Assembly (NCBI RefSeq): GCF_031179985.1
Contig: NZ_JAPSHJ010000002.1
Span: 62,001 to 126,000, forward strand
Direction: 5' to 3'
From: Arthrobacter sp.
Lineage (GTDB): Bacteria > Actinomycetota > Actinomycetes > Actinomycetales > Micrococcaceae
Length of the DNA: 64,000 bases
In this document: positions 19,565 through 29,903 of the stretch, one piece after another
How positions within the stretch are numbered: position 1 is the first letter of the stretch
How the letters are laid out: every line of letters begins with the position of its first letter
The notes under the pieces: generated by a model
Database searches by the model: none
Told to the model about the DNA's origin: nothing
What the model saw: only the letters and a program-made list of their open reading frames with translations
Translations under genes and position numbers: made by a program

Positions 19565-20881
19565 TCAGGCGGCCTCCGAACAGATCTTCTGCCAGGCGGC
19601 CTCTCTCCTTGCCGCCCACCCGCAGACCGTGCCCCGCTGCACCACTTCGTTCAACAGATCCGCGAGCCTGTAGCCAGGGAGGATGTCTGCTGCCTGCCCA
19701 AGCAGCGAATGGGCATATGAGCCCCGCCCCCGGCACCATTCGATCCACCCCCGCGCTGTGAGGGCAGCCGCGCTAGCCTCCCCGCCGTTCGGTTCATCCA
19801 GGTGCACCAGCAGCCTTTCCAGCCTGTCCATCGATGTCCAGTCCGGAAGTCGCGGAGCCAAACCCAGGAGCACTTCGCCGTAGTTTGGAACAGACGCTCC
19901 TGCATATGGTGGGGCTGCCTCTGCGCTCGGGCCTTGTCCGGCCGCGGGAGTGGTGCCGGGAAGTGAGCCGGTTGCATGGGGGCTGTAGGGTCCGTCTGAG
20001 TGTTCATCGTCATCGGACTGGAAAACGCCGAATTCCGCAGCACCGTGAATTGCCGCCTCGGTTCCTGCCGCGGCCATAACGAGCACGGCATCGCGCCAGG
20101 CCGGGATGCAGAGCGAAGCGCGAAGGAAGCCTGATACCTCCGGTGGCGGCGGCTGTGCCGGCACTTCGGCCAGAACCGAATTCCAGGTCCCCAGGACGGC
20201 GTCGAATTGCTGTCGGCTGGCGCTGCGGCGGGCGAACGTGCCGGCCCATGCCAGTTGGGCCGCTGCCGTTGCCGGATCCGGAGGGCCCTGCTTGACCTGG
20301 GAAATGCGTCCCGCCTGAGTGTCCGGGTTTGGGCCGATACTGCTCCCCCGGAAGACCATTTCAGCGTTCAACCGGCTGTCGCGGATCTCATCCAGGGACC
20401 GGCCCGGCTCCGGGCAGCAGGAATCGTCAGCGCAGTCGGCGTTCCGCCAGTAATCCTCGCCGACCAGCCACACGTCCCTGACGGGCATGCCTGAGCAGTC
20501 AAGGACTTCTTCCACTGCAGCAAGGAGCCCGGAGTGCGGGACAGCCGGACTCTGATAGGGCGCGGTGGACACATCGTGCCGCGTCTCCCCGGTGACCTGA
20601 CCCCAACCGTCGTTGCTGAAGATGATGAGCAAAGACCCGTCTGCGGCCTCGTCAGCCTCAAGGTAGCTGCCCACAGTCTGGGCGTAGTGCCCGAACTCCA
20701 CCTGATCCTTCGGCGGAAGATCCACCCGAAGCGTCGCCCCCAGGCGTTTGCCCTGCATGGTCATGGCCACCAGGCTGTTACTCGGCCAATAACCCAGGGT
20801 GTGGGGAATGAAGCCAAGGATATCTTCAGGACCGCTGATAGTGAGATGGTCTTTTGTCATGCCTCCAGCTTGACGAAGCAA
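19565..20881 (-). CDS. DUF4192-family protein
   Basis: Start resembles this actinobacterial family (LTISGPEDILGFIPHTLGYWPSNSLVAMTMQGKRLGATLRVDLPP). Confidence 0.8.
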   Translation of the reverse strand: MLRQAGGMTKDHLTISGPEDILGFIPHTLGYWPSNSLVAMTMQGKRLGATLRVDLPPKDQVEFGHYAQTVGSYLEADEAADGSLLIIFSNDGWGQVTGETRHDVSTAPYQSPAVPHSGLLAAVEEVLDCSGMPVRDVWLVGEDYWRNADCADDSCCPEPGRSLDEIRDSRLNAEMVFRGSSIGPNPDTQAGRISQVKQGPPDPATAAAQLAWAGTFARRSASRQQFDAVLGTWNSVLAEVPAQPPPPEVSGFLRASLCIPAWRDAVLVMAAAGTEAAIHGAAEFGVFQSDDDEHSDGPYSPHATGSLPGTTPAAGQGPSAEAAPPYAGASVPNYGEVLLGLAPRLPDWTSMDRLERLLVHLDEPNGGEASAAALTARGWIEWCRGRGSYAHSLLGQAADILPGYRLADLLNEVVQRGTVCGWAARREAAWQKICSEAA

Positions 20882-20961
20882 CCGCCAACTCCGGGAGACC
20901 TGCCTTCGGCTATGTGGACAGCACCGCCTTGTGGAGGAATGGACGGCCGGCAGCAGACACC

Positions 20962-22299
20962 TTAGCCAGGTGTGCGCCGCTTTTCCGCATTCAGCAGCCG
21001 CTGCTGCGCCATGGACCTAAGGAGCGGCGGAACAACCACGCCTTGAGCGGCCAGCTGACGCCGGACCTTGCGCCGGCACACGAGGACCGCGCTGACACCG
21101 AACGCCAGTATCAGGAAATGGACGCTGAGTGCGATCCTGAAGGGCTCAAGGCCGTACAGTTCACCCCGCGAAAATCCGGTGGAGTAAAGGAGGTCGAGGA
21201 CCAGCCCGACAAGGTAGATGCAGACAAGGGCTGCAATGAATCCACCCACATTAACAATGCCTGTTGCCGTTCCTATCCTGTGAGCAGGATTGAACGTGCG
21301 GGCAAAATCGAAGCCGATCATGGAGCCAGGTCCGCCGATCGCCAACACCACCACCAATCCAGCCAGGAGCCATAGCGGAGACCTGCCGGGCATCAGCAGC
21401 ACGGCCCCCCACGCGACCGCTGTGGCCCCCGCAATCAGGAGCACCATGGTTGACCGGCGCAAGGGATGCCGCGAGACGAACCTGCCGATGAGCGGGCCGG
21501 TAGCCATTGCCGCGGCAACATAGACGGCCATCAGGACGGAGACCACGCCTGTGTCCAGGCCTTGGGCCGAGATGAGGAACGGGTAACCCCAGGTCATGGC
21601 AAATACCGTGCCGCTGAACTGAATAGTGAAGTGGCTCCAGAGCCCCAGCCGGGTGCCCGGTTGACGCCAGGCCCGCGATAAGGACGCACCGGTGGCGCGG
21701 AGTCCCTGGACTTTGTCGGAGCGCGGATGTCCAGGGGGCAGATCCCTCAACAGGACCAGTGCCATGACGACGGCGACTCCGGACATTCCCGCCAAGGTCA
21801 GAAATGCGGGGGTCCAGCCTGCCAAATGAAGTATCAGGGCGAACGGCACAACACTGAATAACTGGCCGAGCTGCCCTGACATCCCGGTGAGTTGGGTAAT
21901 AAGGGGAACCCGCGCCGGCGCGAACCACAGCGGAATCAGCCGGATCACCGAGATAAAGGTCATGGCGTCTCCGGCACCCACCAGGACACGACCGAGGACA
22001 CCCCCGGGAATGTTGACGGCAAATGCCAGCTGCAGCTGACCCAGACACATCAGGATGGCGCCGCCTGCAATCATTGCCCTCGACCCGAACCTGTCCACCA
22101 AAATCCCGACCGGGATCTGCAGGCCGGCGTATACGAGCAGCTGCAGGACTGTGAAGAAGGAAATCTCCGCTGCGCTGGCATGGAAACGTTCTGTTGCCTC
22201 CAGGCCAACCACGCCGAAGGACGTCCGTTGGCTGACAGCTACCAGATACGCGAAGACACCAATGGTCCAGATGAGCCAGGCGCGGGGTGCAGTCACCAC
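20962..22299 (-). CDS. MFS transporter
   Basis: About 12 hydrophobic segments; MFS-like motif GILVDRFGSRAMIAGGAI. Confidence 0.88.
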   Translation of the reverse strand: MVTAPRAWLIWTIGVFAYLVAVSQRTSFGVVGLEATERFHASAAEISFFTVLQLLVYAGLQIPVGILVDRFGSRAMIAGGAILMCLGQLQLAFAVNIPGGVLGRVLVGAGDAMTFISVIRLIPLWFAPARVPLITQLTGMSGQLGQLFSVVPFALILHLAGWTPAFLTLAGMSGVAVVMALVLLRDLPPGHPRSDKVQGLRATGASLSRAWRQPGTRLGLWSHFTIQFSGTVFAMTWGYPFLISAQGLDTGVVSVLMAVYVAAAMATGPLIGRFVSRHPLRRSTMVLLIAGATAVAWGAVLLMPGRSPLWLLAGLVVVLAIGGPGSMIGFDFARTFNPAHRIGTATGIVNVGGFIAALVCIYLVGLVLDLLYSTGFSRGELYGLEPFRIALSVHFLILAFGVSAVLVCRRKVRRQLAAQGVVVPPLLRSMAQQRLLNAEKRRTPG

Positions 22300-22331
22300 T
22301 CCATTATGCCTGCGGGCCGGATAAGTCGTAT

Positions 22332-23270
22332 TTATTGACCTGCTTCTTTGCTGGCCAGATAGGCCTCGACTGCCGCGCCAAGATCATCGGCGTTCGGCAG
22401 TTGGTCGTTTTCGTCGGCCAGCAGCGACCGGCGGACCGTGCCTTCGGCCTTCTCGTCATACCGTGACTCCAGACGCGACACGACATTCTGCACTTCTTCA
22501 GAGGCCTCAATCTGCTCGGCAATCTGCCTCCCGACCTCACGGCCCGCTTCACGAAGACGGTCCGCCGGAAGCATCAGCGACATCGCTGCGCCGAGGTATT
22601 CAAATCCTGCGACAGCCGCGGGAGGGTACTCCGCCTCGGCCAGATAGTGCGGAACATGGATAACGTATCCGGCCACCTTCCGCCCGGCCTCTGTCAGCCT
22701 GAGTTCGAGAATGTGACCAACTGCGGCGGGCACCTCAACTGTGGGTTTCCAGACGGAAATGCCCTCGATGAGTTCCGGCCTGTTGCCGTGAACCGTTACT
22801 CCTACGGGCCGGGTGTGCGGTACCGGCATGGGAATGGAGTGGATCCAGGTGACGAGGTTTACCTCAAGTTGCTCCACAATGTGCAGGACTGCGCGGGCGA
22901 ACCTCTCCCACTGAAGGTCGGGTTCGAACCCTGCCAGCAAGAGGAACGGCTTTCCAAGACCATCAACAAGCCTGTACAGCGAGAGGCCCGGAGCCTGGTA
23001 ATCCTGCAAATGGTCCTCGACGAAGCTGACGTGGGGGCGCCTGGACCTGTAGTCGATGAGCTGGTCTGCGTCGAAGACTGCTACGAGTTCCGATTCCAAC
23101 GTTTCGAGGAGTTCGGTGGTGATCTGCTTGACCACATGACCGGCATCGGCAAAGCCGGTAAACCCCATTACCATGTCCAGCCCGCGGTTGGCGGGGTCGT
23201 GGAACAGTTCGCTGTCGCTTGCATAAAGCGCATGGGGGTCCAGCAGCGAGCCGGATATCCGTTCAAGCAT
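22332..23270 (-). CDS. PAC2-family protein
   Basis: PAC2 features (MVMGFTGFADAGHVVKQITTELLETLESELVAVFDADQLIDYRSRRP...). Confidence 0.88.
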   Translation of the reverse strand: MLERISGSLLDPHALYASDSELFHDPANRGLDMVMGFTGFADAGHVVKQITTELLETLESELVAVFDADQLIDYRSRRPHVSFVEDHLQDYQAPGLSLYRLVDGLGKPFLLLAGFEPDLQWERFARAVLHIVEQLEVNLVTWIHSIPMPVPHTRPVGVTVHGNRPELIEGISVWKPTVEVPAAVGHILELRLTEAGRKVAGYVIHVPHYLAEAEYPPAAVAGFEYLGAAMSLMLPADRLREAGREVGRQIAEQIEASEEVQNVVSRLESRYDEKAEGTVRRSLLADENDQLPNADDLGAAVEAYLASKEAGQ

Positions 23271-23513
23271 GGCATGTTCCTTTCACGGTTGCGGTGGGGA
23301 GGAGGATGACACCGCACGCGGCGGGCCGGAGGACCGGCACGCCGGACTAATCTTTACAACGTCGAAGAAGCGCCACGCATTCCTCCCGTCCGATGTGCCG
23401 CACATCTCGCGGAGTTCAGTACCAACCCCGGTGAGAGGCTACGATCGGAACTGGCCCAATATCCGGCCGGAAGACTCCGGATTGCGTCACAAACCGATGC
23501 TGGCCGGTCCCCC

Positions 23514-23542
23514 GGCAGGGGCGCCCAACATGCGCCCCTGCC
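23514..23542. other. Perfect 11-bp hairpin in the pepA leader
   Basis: GGCAGGGGCGC-CCAACAT-GCGCCCCTGCC, ending 33 bp before the pepA start. Confidence 0.7.
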
Positions 23543-23574
23543 AAGAAATCACAGAGAATTGAGGACTGATCCTC

Positions 23575-25101
23575 GTGGTCAAGAATACTGAGATCAAACT
23601 TACCGCCATCGCCCGGGACCTGAAAAAATTTCCCAGCGAAGCCCTTGTCATCGGCGTGGGTCAGGGACCGGACGGTCCCGTCCTGCTGGAGAACCCCTTG
23701 ACGGCCAAGTCAGCCGAGACCCTCGCCGAATCGCTGAAGGTTCTTGGGGTCACCGGAGCCGCAGACCAGCTGATTCGCCTTCCGGGCCTTCCGGAGACAG
23801 GTGCCTCTGTGCTGGTATTGACAGGCCTGGGCAAGGTGCGCGACGGCCAGAAGATTTCCGAGGAGTCACTGCGCCGGGCGGCCGGATCAGCTGTCCGCCA
23901 GCTCGCCGGGCTCTCCAGCGTCACTATTGCGTTCCCGACGGCGGCCCTGGCCGACGTCGCTGCCATCGCCGAAGGTGCCTCTTTCGGCGCCTACTCCTTC
24001 ACCGATCACCGTTCCGAGAAAAATGGACTCAAGGACCCGGTGAAGGCCGCCGTCATCTTCACCGACCTCGCTGGCGACAAGGAGCTCCCCCAGGCGTTGG
24101 AACGGGCATCTCTCATCGGGAAGGCAGTCAATGCAACCCGGTCCCTGGTCAACGAGCCTCCAAGCCACCTCTACCCGGAGTCTTTCGCAGAGGCGGCGAA
24201 GGAGCTGTCCAAGGGTTTGCCTGTCAAGGTGACTGTGTGGGACGAAAAGCGTCTGGAGAAGGAAGGCTTCGGCGGCATCATGGGCGTAGGCAAGGGCTCT
24301 GCCCGTCAACCGCGCCTGGTCAAGGTTGAATATTCGCCCGCGAAGGCGACGGCGAAAATTGCCTTGGTAGGCAAAGGCATCACATTCGACACCGGCGGAA
24401 TCTCCATCAAGCCGGCCCTTGGCATGGGTGACATGAAGAGCGATATGGCCGGCGCCGCCGTCGTACTCAACACAGTCCTGGCGCTCGCAGGGCTGGGCCT
24501 GCCTGTCAAGGCAACCGCCTGGCTGTGCATCGCCGAGAACATGCCCTCAGGCGCTGCCTCCCGTCCCGCTGACGTCCTGAAGATGTTTGGCGGCAAGACC
24601 GTCGAAGTCCTGAACACCGATGCCGAGGGCCGCCTGGTAATGGCCGACGGCATTGTCGCGGCAAGCCAGGAGTACCCGGACGCGATCATTGATGTTGCAA
24701 CGCTGACTGGCGCGCAACTGATCGCCCTCGGTAACCGGACGGCCGGCGTCATGGGGGCGGACAGTGTCACCGCGCCGCTGAAGGCCGCCGCCGACCGCGC
24801 CGGCGAGCTGGTCTGGCCGATGCCGCTGCCCGAAGAACTGCGCCCCAGCCTGGACTCCCAGGTTGCCGACCTCGCCAATATCGGTGAACGCCACGGTGGC
24901 ATGATGACCGCGGCGGTTTTCCTGCAGGAGTTCGTGGGCAAGGGCAAGGACGGCGAGCCCATTCCGTGGGCCCACATCGACATTGCCGGCCCGTCCTTTA
25001 ACAACGGCAGTCCCTATGGCTATACCCCCAAACAGGGCACCGGCTGCACCGTCCGGACTTTGGTTGCCTATGCCGAGGATCTCCTGGCCGCGTCGGCCTA
25101 G
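23575..25101 (+). CDS. pepA: Leucyl aminopeptidase (M17)
   Basis: M17 signature NTDAEGRLVMADGI and GKGITFDTGGISIKPALGMGDMKSDMAGAA. Confidence 0.95.
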   Translation: MVKNTEIKLTAIARDLKKFPSEALVIGVGQGPDGPVLLENPLTAKSAETLAESLKVLGVTGAADQLIRLPGLPETGASVLVLTGLGKVRDGQKISEESLRRAAGSAVRQLAGLSSVTIAFPTAALADVAAIAEGASFGAYSFTDHRSEKNGLKDPVKAAVIFTDLAGDKELPQALERASLIGKAVNATRSLVNEPPSHLYPESFAEAAKELSKGLPVKVTVWDEKRLEKEGFGGIMGVGKGSARQPRLVKVEYSPAKATAKIALVGKGITFDTGGISIKPALGMGDMKSDMAGAAVVLNTVLALAGLGLPVKATAWLCIAENMPSGAASRPADVLKMFGGKTVEVLNTDAEGRLVMADGIVAASQEYPDAIIDVATLTGAQLIALGNRTAGVMGADSVTAPLKAAADRAGELVWPMPLPEELRPSLDSQVADLANIGERHGGMMTAAVFLQEFVGKGKDGEPIPWAHIDIAGPSFNNGSPYGYTPKQGTGCTVRTLVAYAEDLLAASA

Positions 25102-25115
25102 TTGGACTACTGATC

Positions 25116-25158
25116 CGGGTGTGCCGGTTTCCGGGAATGACTGCAACCGGCACACCCG
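25116..25158 (+). terminator. Terminator-like hairpin after pepA
   Basis: Perfect 14-bp stem CGGGTGTGCCGGTT / AACCGGCACACCCG, 15-nt loop; no strong T run. Confidence 0.6.
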
Positions 25159-25235
25159 ACTGCCAACCGGGCTGGTCCTCTTGATGAGGCACCGGCCAGA
25201 AACCGCTTGAGCGTCTCTAAAACTGAGGGTCCAAG

Positions 25236-25256
25236 CTAAAACATTCATGTTGTTAG
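25236..25256. promoter_or_regulatory. Candidate TetR/autoregulatory dyad CTAAAACATTCATGTTGTTAG
   Basis: AACAT-TC-ATGTT core flanked by CTAA / TTAG, about 77 bp upstream of the TetR gene. Confidence 0.4.
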
Positions 25257-25332
25257 GATCAGAAGTCCGCCGGCAGGCACGGGGCGGGTAACTTCCCCGG
25301 AAAAACGCTTCGTACAGAGTTGAGGTCAATAA

Positions 25333-25968
25333 ATGGTCCTTCAGGATCGCGCCAAAGCAACCCGCGAGGCGATCATTGCAGGGGCGGCTGCCGTCTTTGA
25401 AGAGCATGGCTACGGCAACGCCAGCCTGACCCAGGTGTCCCAGGCGGCCAAGGTAACTAAGGGAGCCCTCTACTTTCATTTCCAAAGCAAGGAAGACCTT
25501 GCCCGTGCAGTGATTGAAGAACAGCACCGGATAGTTCTCGCGGAGGGCCAGGCCATCCTGGCGGAAAGCCGTCCGGCACTGACAACGATGATCCTGATGT
25601 GCCGCGCGTTCGGACTGAAGCTCATCCACGAACCAGTAGTCAGGGCGGGCATCCGGCTCACCCTGGAAGCGACGGCTTTCGGGCAACCCGTGCGCGGGCC
25701 CTATGAAGACTGGATCGACGCCATGGGACATCTGGCAGAACAGGCCCGGGAGGAGAAGCACATACGGTCCTCCGTTACTGCTGCCGCCTTTGCACGCTAC
25801 TTGGTCGCTTCCTTCACAGGGGTCCAGATGGTGTCCGGGATCCTGACCGACAGACGGGACGTCATGCAACGCATCGAAGAGATGTGGTCCATCCTTTTGC
25901 CCGGAATTATGCACGAGGACTATCAGGAAGACCCCATGGCTCTCGCGGCTCTTATCTCAGCTGAATAA
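25333..25968 (+). CDS. TetR-family regulator, ScbR/ArpA (gamma-butyrolactone receptor)-like
   Basis: HTH resembling the autoregulator-receptor clade (ATREAIIAGAAAVFEEHGYGNASLTQVSQAAKVTKGALYFHFQSKEDLARAVIEEQH). Confidence 0.82.
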   Translation: MVLQDRAKATREAIIAGAAAVFEEHGYGNASLTQVSQAAKVTKGALYFHFQSKEDLARAVIEEQHRIVLAEGQAILAESRPALTTMILMCRAFGLKLIHEPVVRAGIRLTLEATAFGQPVRGPYEDWIDAMGHLAEQAREEKHIRSSVTAAAFARYLVASFTGVQMVSGILTDRRDVMQRIEEMWSILLPGIMHEDYQEDPMALAALISAE

Positions 25969-26470
25969 CGATCCGCGCGTAAACCGGTCAACCATATTGT
26001 TTTAGGTGCCGGATGCACATATCCTCATCTAGGTACCAATGATTCCCGGCCAGCCATAATGGGGGCCTGGAACGAAGTCTGTGTGCCGGCGCAAGCTTTG
26101 GGGGGCGTCGGCAACGCCTGGATCAAGCCGGGCTGTACCGCGATCCGCCTTCGTCGCGGGTCCGCTGGCGGCAAGCCATTGATGGCTCAACCTCAGCAGG
26201 CCCGCGACAGGTGTGCCATCGACCCCTTGCGCTCGCCGGTGTTGAACATCCCCGCTCTCTGATCTCTTCGACACAAAGCTGCGTGACTCTGACCACAAGC
26301 GCTCCACAAACGCTGCTCCAAGGTGGAGCATGGATAAGTGGTTCGCTAAGGTGAACTTTGGTAGTCACAAATGCAAGAGAACCTGCCTGCTGGCATAATC
26401 ACGGCAGAACAAGTTCCAAGACCAGATGATGCGTACTCTCGCGTCATCGTTCACGCGAGGGAGCGTTTTA

Positions 26471-27853
26471 GTGGCCGATCAGGCAACTGCGCAAGAATTC
26501 GACATCCTGGTACTCGGTGGCGGCAGCGGCGGATACGCCACCGCCCTGCGTGCTGTTCAGCTCGGCTTCACTGTTGGGCTGGTTGAAAAAGCCAAGCTTG
26601 GCGGAACCTGCCTCCACAACGGCTGTATTCCCACCAAGGCACTGCTGCACTCCGCTGAATTGGCAGATCATGCCCGCGATGCCTCGAAGTACGGGGTCAA
26701 CGTGACCCTTGACAGCATCGACATGACTGCGGTCAACGCATACAAAGACGGCATCATCGCCGGAAAATTCAAGGGCCTGCAGGGACTCATCAAGTCCAAA
26801 GGCATCACCGTTATCGAGGGTGAAGGCAAGCTCCAGGGCACCGACACCATCGTCGTGAACGGAACAGCCTACAAGGGCAAGAACATCGTGCTGGCGACAG
26901 GCTCGTACTCCCGCTCCCTGCCGGGGCTGGAAATCGGCGGACGCGTCATCACCTCGGACGAAGCTTTGACCATGGACTACATCCCCAAGAGCGTCATCGT
27001 TCTGGGCGGCGGCGTCATCGGCGTCGAATTCGCCTCAGTCTGGAAGTCGTTCGGAGTTGACGTCACCATCGTCGAAGGCTTGCCTTCACTGGTTCCCAAC
27101 GAGGACGCCGCCATCGTCAAGCACCTTGAGCGTGCCTTCAAGAAGCGCGGCATCAAGTTCTCCACCGGCACCTTCTTCCAGGGAGTCGAGCAGGACGAAA
27201 ACGGTGTCAAGGTCACGCTGGTCGATGGCAAAACCTTCGAGGCCGAACTGCTCCTCGTAGCAGTCGGTCGCGGACCGGTTACTGCCAACCTCGGCTACGA
27301 AGACGCCGGCGTCACCATTGATCGCGGTTTTGTCATCACCAACGAGCGCCTGCACACCGGCGTGGGCAACATCTATGCCATCGGCGACATCGTCCCGGGC
27401 GTCCAGCTGGCCCACCGCGGTTACCAGCAGGGCATTTTCGTGGCCGAGGAAATCGCTGGATTGAAGCCGGTGATCGTCGAGGATGTCAACATCCCCAAGG
27501 TCACCTACTGCGATCCCGAAATCGCGACGGTGGGCTACACGGAAAAGGCCGCCAAGGAGAAGTTCGGCGACGACCAGGTCCAGACCCAGGAATACAACCT
27601 TGCCGGTAACGGCAAGAGCTCCATTCTGGGCACCAGCGGCATCGTCAAGCTGGTCCGCCAGAAGGACGGCCCCGTCGTCGGTGTCCACATGATCGGTGCG
27701 CGCATGGGCGAGCAGGTCGGCGAGGCCCAGCTGATCGTGAACTGGGAAGCCTACCCGGAGGACGTGGCCCAGCTGGTACACGCCCACCCGACGCAGAATG
27801 AGTCACTGGGCGAGGCCCATCTTGCTCTGGCAGGCAAGCCCCTTCACGGCTAG
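26471..27853 (+). CDS. lpdA: Dihydrolipoyl dehydrogenase
   Basis: FAD motif DILVLGGGSGGYATALRAVQLG; redox centre GGTCLHNGCIPTKALLHSAE; HAHPTQNES C-terminal motif. GTG at 26471 preferred over the ORF start at 26426. Confidence 0.95.
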   Translation: MADQATAQEFDILVLGGGSGGYATALRAVQLGFTVGLVEKAKLGGTCLHNGCIPTKALLHSAELADHARDASKYGVNVTLDSIDMTAVNAYKDGIIAGKFKGLQGLIKSKGITVIEGEGKLQGTDTIVVNGTAYKGKNIVLATGSYSRSLPGLEIGGRVITSDEALTMDYIPKSVIVLGGGVIGVEFASVWKSFGVDVTIVEGLPSLVPNEDAAIVKHLERAFKKRGIKFSTGTFFQGVEQDENGVKVTLVDGKTFEAELLLVAVGRGPVTANLGYEDAGVTIDRGFVITNERLHTGVGNIYAIGDIVPGVQLAHRGYQQGIFVAEEIAGLKPVIVEDVNIPKVTYCDPEIATVGYTEKAAKEKFGDDQVQTQEYNLAGNGKSSILGTSGIVKLVRQKDGPVVGVHMIGARMGEQVGEAQLIVNWEAYPEDVAQLVHAHPTQNESLGEAHLALAGKPLHG

Positions 27854-27875
27854 TCATTCCGCAAGGCAACAGGGT

Positions 27876-27910
27876 TTAGTGCACCCGGCAGTAACTGCTG
27901 CGTGCACTAA
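27876..27910 (+). other. Intercistronic hairpin between lpdA and sucB
   Basis: TTAGTGCAC...GTGCACTAA perfect 9-bp outer stem with inner GCAGT-A-ACTGC; no T tract. Confidence 0.6.
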
Positions 27911-27970
27911 GCTCGAACAACGCAGCAGCAACCATCCGCACTAAAGATCAATAAGGAGAACGGGGACGAT

Positions 27971-29746
27971 ATGTCTGAATCCGTTAACTTGCCCGCCCTC
28001 GGTGAGAGCGTCACTGAAGGAACCGTTACGCGCTGGCTTAAGCAGGTAGGTGACCGGGTAGAAGTGGACGAGCCGCTGCTCGAAGTTTCCACTGACAAAG
28101 TAGACACCGAAATCCCCTCTCCGATCGCCGGTGTGATCGAGGAAATCCTCGTTGCCGAAGACGAGACCGCCGAAGTAGGTGCGCCCTTGGTCCGAATCGG
28201 GGACGGCTCTTCTTCGAACGGCGCGGTGGCTCCGGCCCCCGCAGAGGAAGCACCCGCTGCTGAGGCTGAGGCACCTGCCGCTGAAGCACCGGCAGCACCT
28301 GCCGCAGAGGCGCCGGCCGCTGAATCAGCCCCGGCGGCTCAGGCACCGGAAGCTGGAGCTGCACCGGCATCTGGCGGCGAGGGCCACGAAGTCACACTTC
28401 CGGCTCTGGGCGAAAGCGTCACTGAAGGTACAGTGACCCGCTGGCTCAAGGCTATTGGTGACAGCGTCGAAGTTGACGAGCCACTTCTCGAGGTCTCGAC
28501 CGACAAGGTGGACACGGAAATTCCGTCGCCGGTGGCGGGAACCCTTCAGGAAATCCGTGTTAACGAGGACGAGACCGCCGAGGTCGGCGCCGTCCTGGCT
28601 GTCATCGGTTCCGGAGCCGCGGCTCCGGCACAGGAACCCGCACCTGCGGCCCCGGCACAGGAACCGGCAACCGCCCCCGAAGCAAAGCAGGAGGCACCCG
28701 CACCTGCTGCTGCACCGGCACCCTTTGTCGAAGCCAAGCAGGAGGCACCCGCTGCCGCACCTGCACCAACTCAGGCCCCTGCTGCGGCTACCGAGCCGGC
28801 TGCAGAGTCCGGCTACGTAACTCCCCTGGTCCGTAAACTGGCCAACCAGCAGGGTGTGGACATCTCCTCGCTCACAGGAACAGGCGTCGGAGGCCGGATC
28901 CGCAAGCAGGACGTGCTGGATGCAGCAGAAGCCAAGGCAGCCAGTGCAGCTCCTGCTGCTGCTCCTGCGGCGGCTGCACAGGCCGCTCCTGCCGCATCTG
29001 CCCCGTCAGCTGCCGCTGCTTCCCTCCGCGGTACTGTACAGAAGGCGCCCCGGATCCGTCAGGTAATCGCCCGGCGCATGCGCGAGTCACTTGATGTTTC
29101 GACCCAGCTGACCCAGGTCCATGAAGTGGACATGACGAAGGTTGCAAAGCTCCGGCTCAAGGCCAAGAATTCCTTCCAGGCGCAGAACGGTGTGAAGCTG
29201 ACGTTCCTGCCCTTTATCGCCAAGGCTGTTGCCGAGGCGCTGAAGCAGCACCCGAAGCTGAATGCCGCCTACGACGAGGAAAAGCAGGAAATCACGTACC
29301 ACAACGCCGAGCACCTGGCGATCGCCGTGGACACCGACAAGGGCCTCCTTGTTCCTGTTATCTCCGACGCCGGCAACCTGAACCTCGCCGGCCTTGCCGG
29401 CAAGATTGCCGACGTCGCCGACCGTACCCGCAACGGCAAGATCGGCCCGGACGAGCTCTCCGGCGGAACGTTCAGCATCACGAACATCGGATCCGTCGGC
29501 GCACTGTTCGACACTCCGATCATCAACCAGCCGCAGGTTGGCATCCTGGGAACAGGCGCTATCGTCAAGCGGCCTGTGGTCGTCACTGATGAGAACGGCG
29601 ATGACTCACTGGCCATCCGCTCCATGATGTACCTCTCCCTGACGTACGATCACCGACTGGTCGATGGAGCAGATGCAGGTCGTTTCCTGCAGACCCTGAA
29701 GGCACGCCTCGAATCAGGTGCCTTCGAGTCGGACCTGGGGCTCTAA
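27971..29746 (+). CDS. sucB: 2-oxoacid dehydrogenase E2 (dihydrolipoamide succinyltransferase-type) with two lipoyl domains
   Basis: Two near-identical lipoyl domains ([20 protein letters not shown] twice), Ala/Pro linkers, PSBD, C-terminal catalytic domain ([15 protein letters not shown]). Confidence 0.94.
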   Translation: MSESVNLPALGESVTEGTVTRWLKQVGDRVEVDEPLLEVSTDKVDTEIPSPIAGVIEEILVAEDETAEVGAPLVRIGDGSSSNGAVAPAPAEEAPAAEAEAPAAEAPAAPAAEAPAAESAPAAQAPEAGAAPASGGEGHEVTLPALGESVTEGTVTRWLKAIGDSVEVDEPLLEVSTDKVDTEIPSPVAGTLQEIRVNEDETAEVGAVLAVIGSGAAAPAQEPAPAAPAQEPATAPEAKQEAPAPAAAPAPFVEAKQEAPAAAPAPTQAPAAATEPAAESGYVTPLVRKLANQQGVDISSLTGTGVGGRIRKQDVLDAAEAKAASAAPAAAPAAAAQAAPAASAPSAAAASLRGTVQKAPRIRQVIARRMRESLDVSTQLTQVHEVDMTKVAKLRLKAKNSFQAQNGVKLTFLPFIAKAVAEALKQHPKLNAAYDEEKQEITYHNAEHLAIAVDTDKGLLVPVISDAGNLNLAGLAGKIADVADRTRNGKIGPDELSGGTFSITNIGSVGALFDTPIINQPQVGILGTGAIVKRPVVVTDENGDDSLAIRSMMYLSLTYDHRLVDGADAGRFLQTLKARLESGAFESDLGL

Positions 29747-29768
29747 CCCTCAGCAGGGCTGACATTTC

Positions 29769-29829
29769 AACGACGGCGGCGCGGGCAACGGTGGAACATC
29801 CACCGGAAGCCCGGGCCGCCGTCGTCGTT
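29769..29829 (+). terminator. Terminator-like nested hairpin after sucB
   Basis: AACGACGGCGGC...GCCGCCGTCGTCGTT with inner CGGTGG-AACAT-CCACCG. Confidence 0.6.
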
Positions 29830-29865
29830 TGCCCTGGTTTCCGGTAGCGAAACGCGCGGCCACCT

Positions 29866-29882
29866 TACTACAGGCTGTAGAA
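29866..29882. promoter_or_regulatory. Candidate BlaI-type operator, site 4: TACTAC-AGGCT-GTAGAA
   Basis: One mismatch to the TTCTAC-N5-GTAGAA palindromes at the cydA/blaI intergenic region; 21 bp upstream of the next ATG. Confidence 0.55.
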
Positions 29883-29903
29883 CTCTCTGACTAGACTGAT
29901 GCC

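Noticed and set aside
25970-26470. About 500-bp gap between the TetR gene and lpdA as a hidden gene, transposon scar or riboswitch
   Set aside because: Short ORFs (26029-26331 minus, 26059-26262 plus) have no recognisable family; only a small GCTCCA-AGG-TGGAGC hairpin at 26315-26329 was seen, with no fold I can name.
28239-29030. Ala/Pro-rich repeats and two near-identical 20-residue blocks in sucB as a novel repeat protein
   Set aside because: Explained by duplicated lipoyl domains and flexible Ala-Pro linkers typical of E2 subunits.
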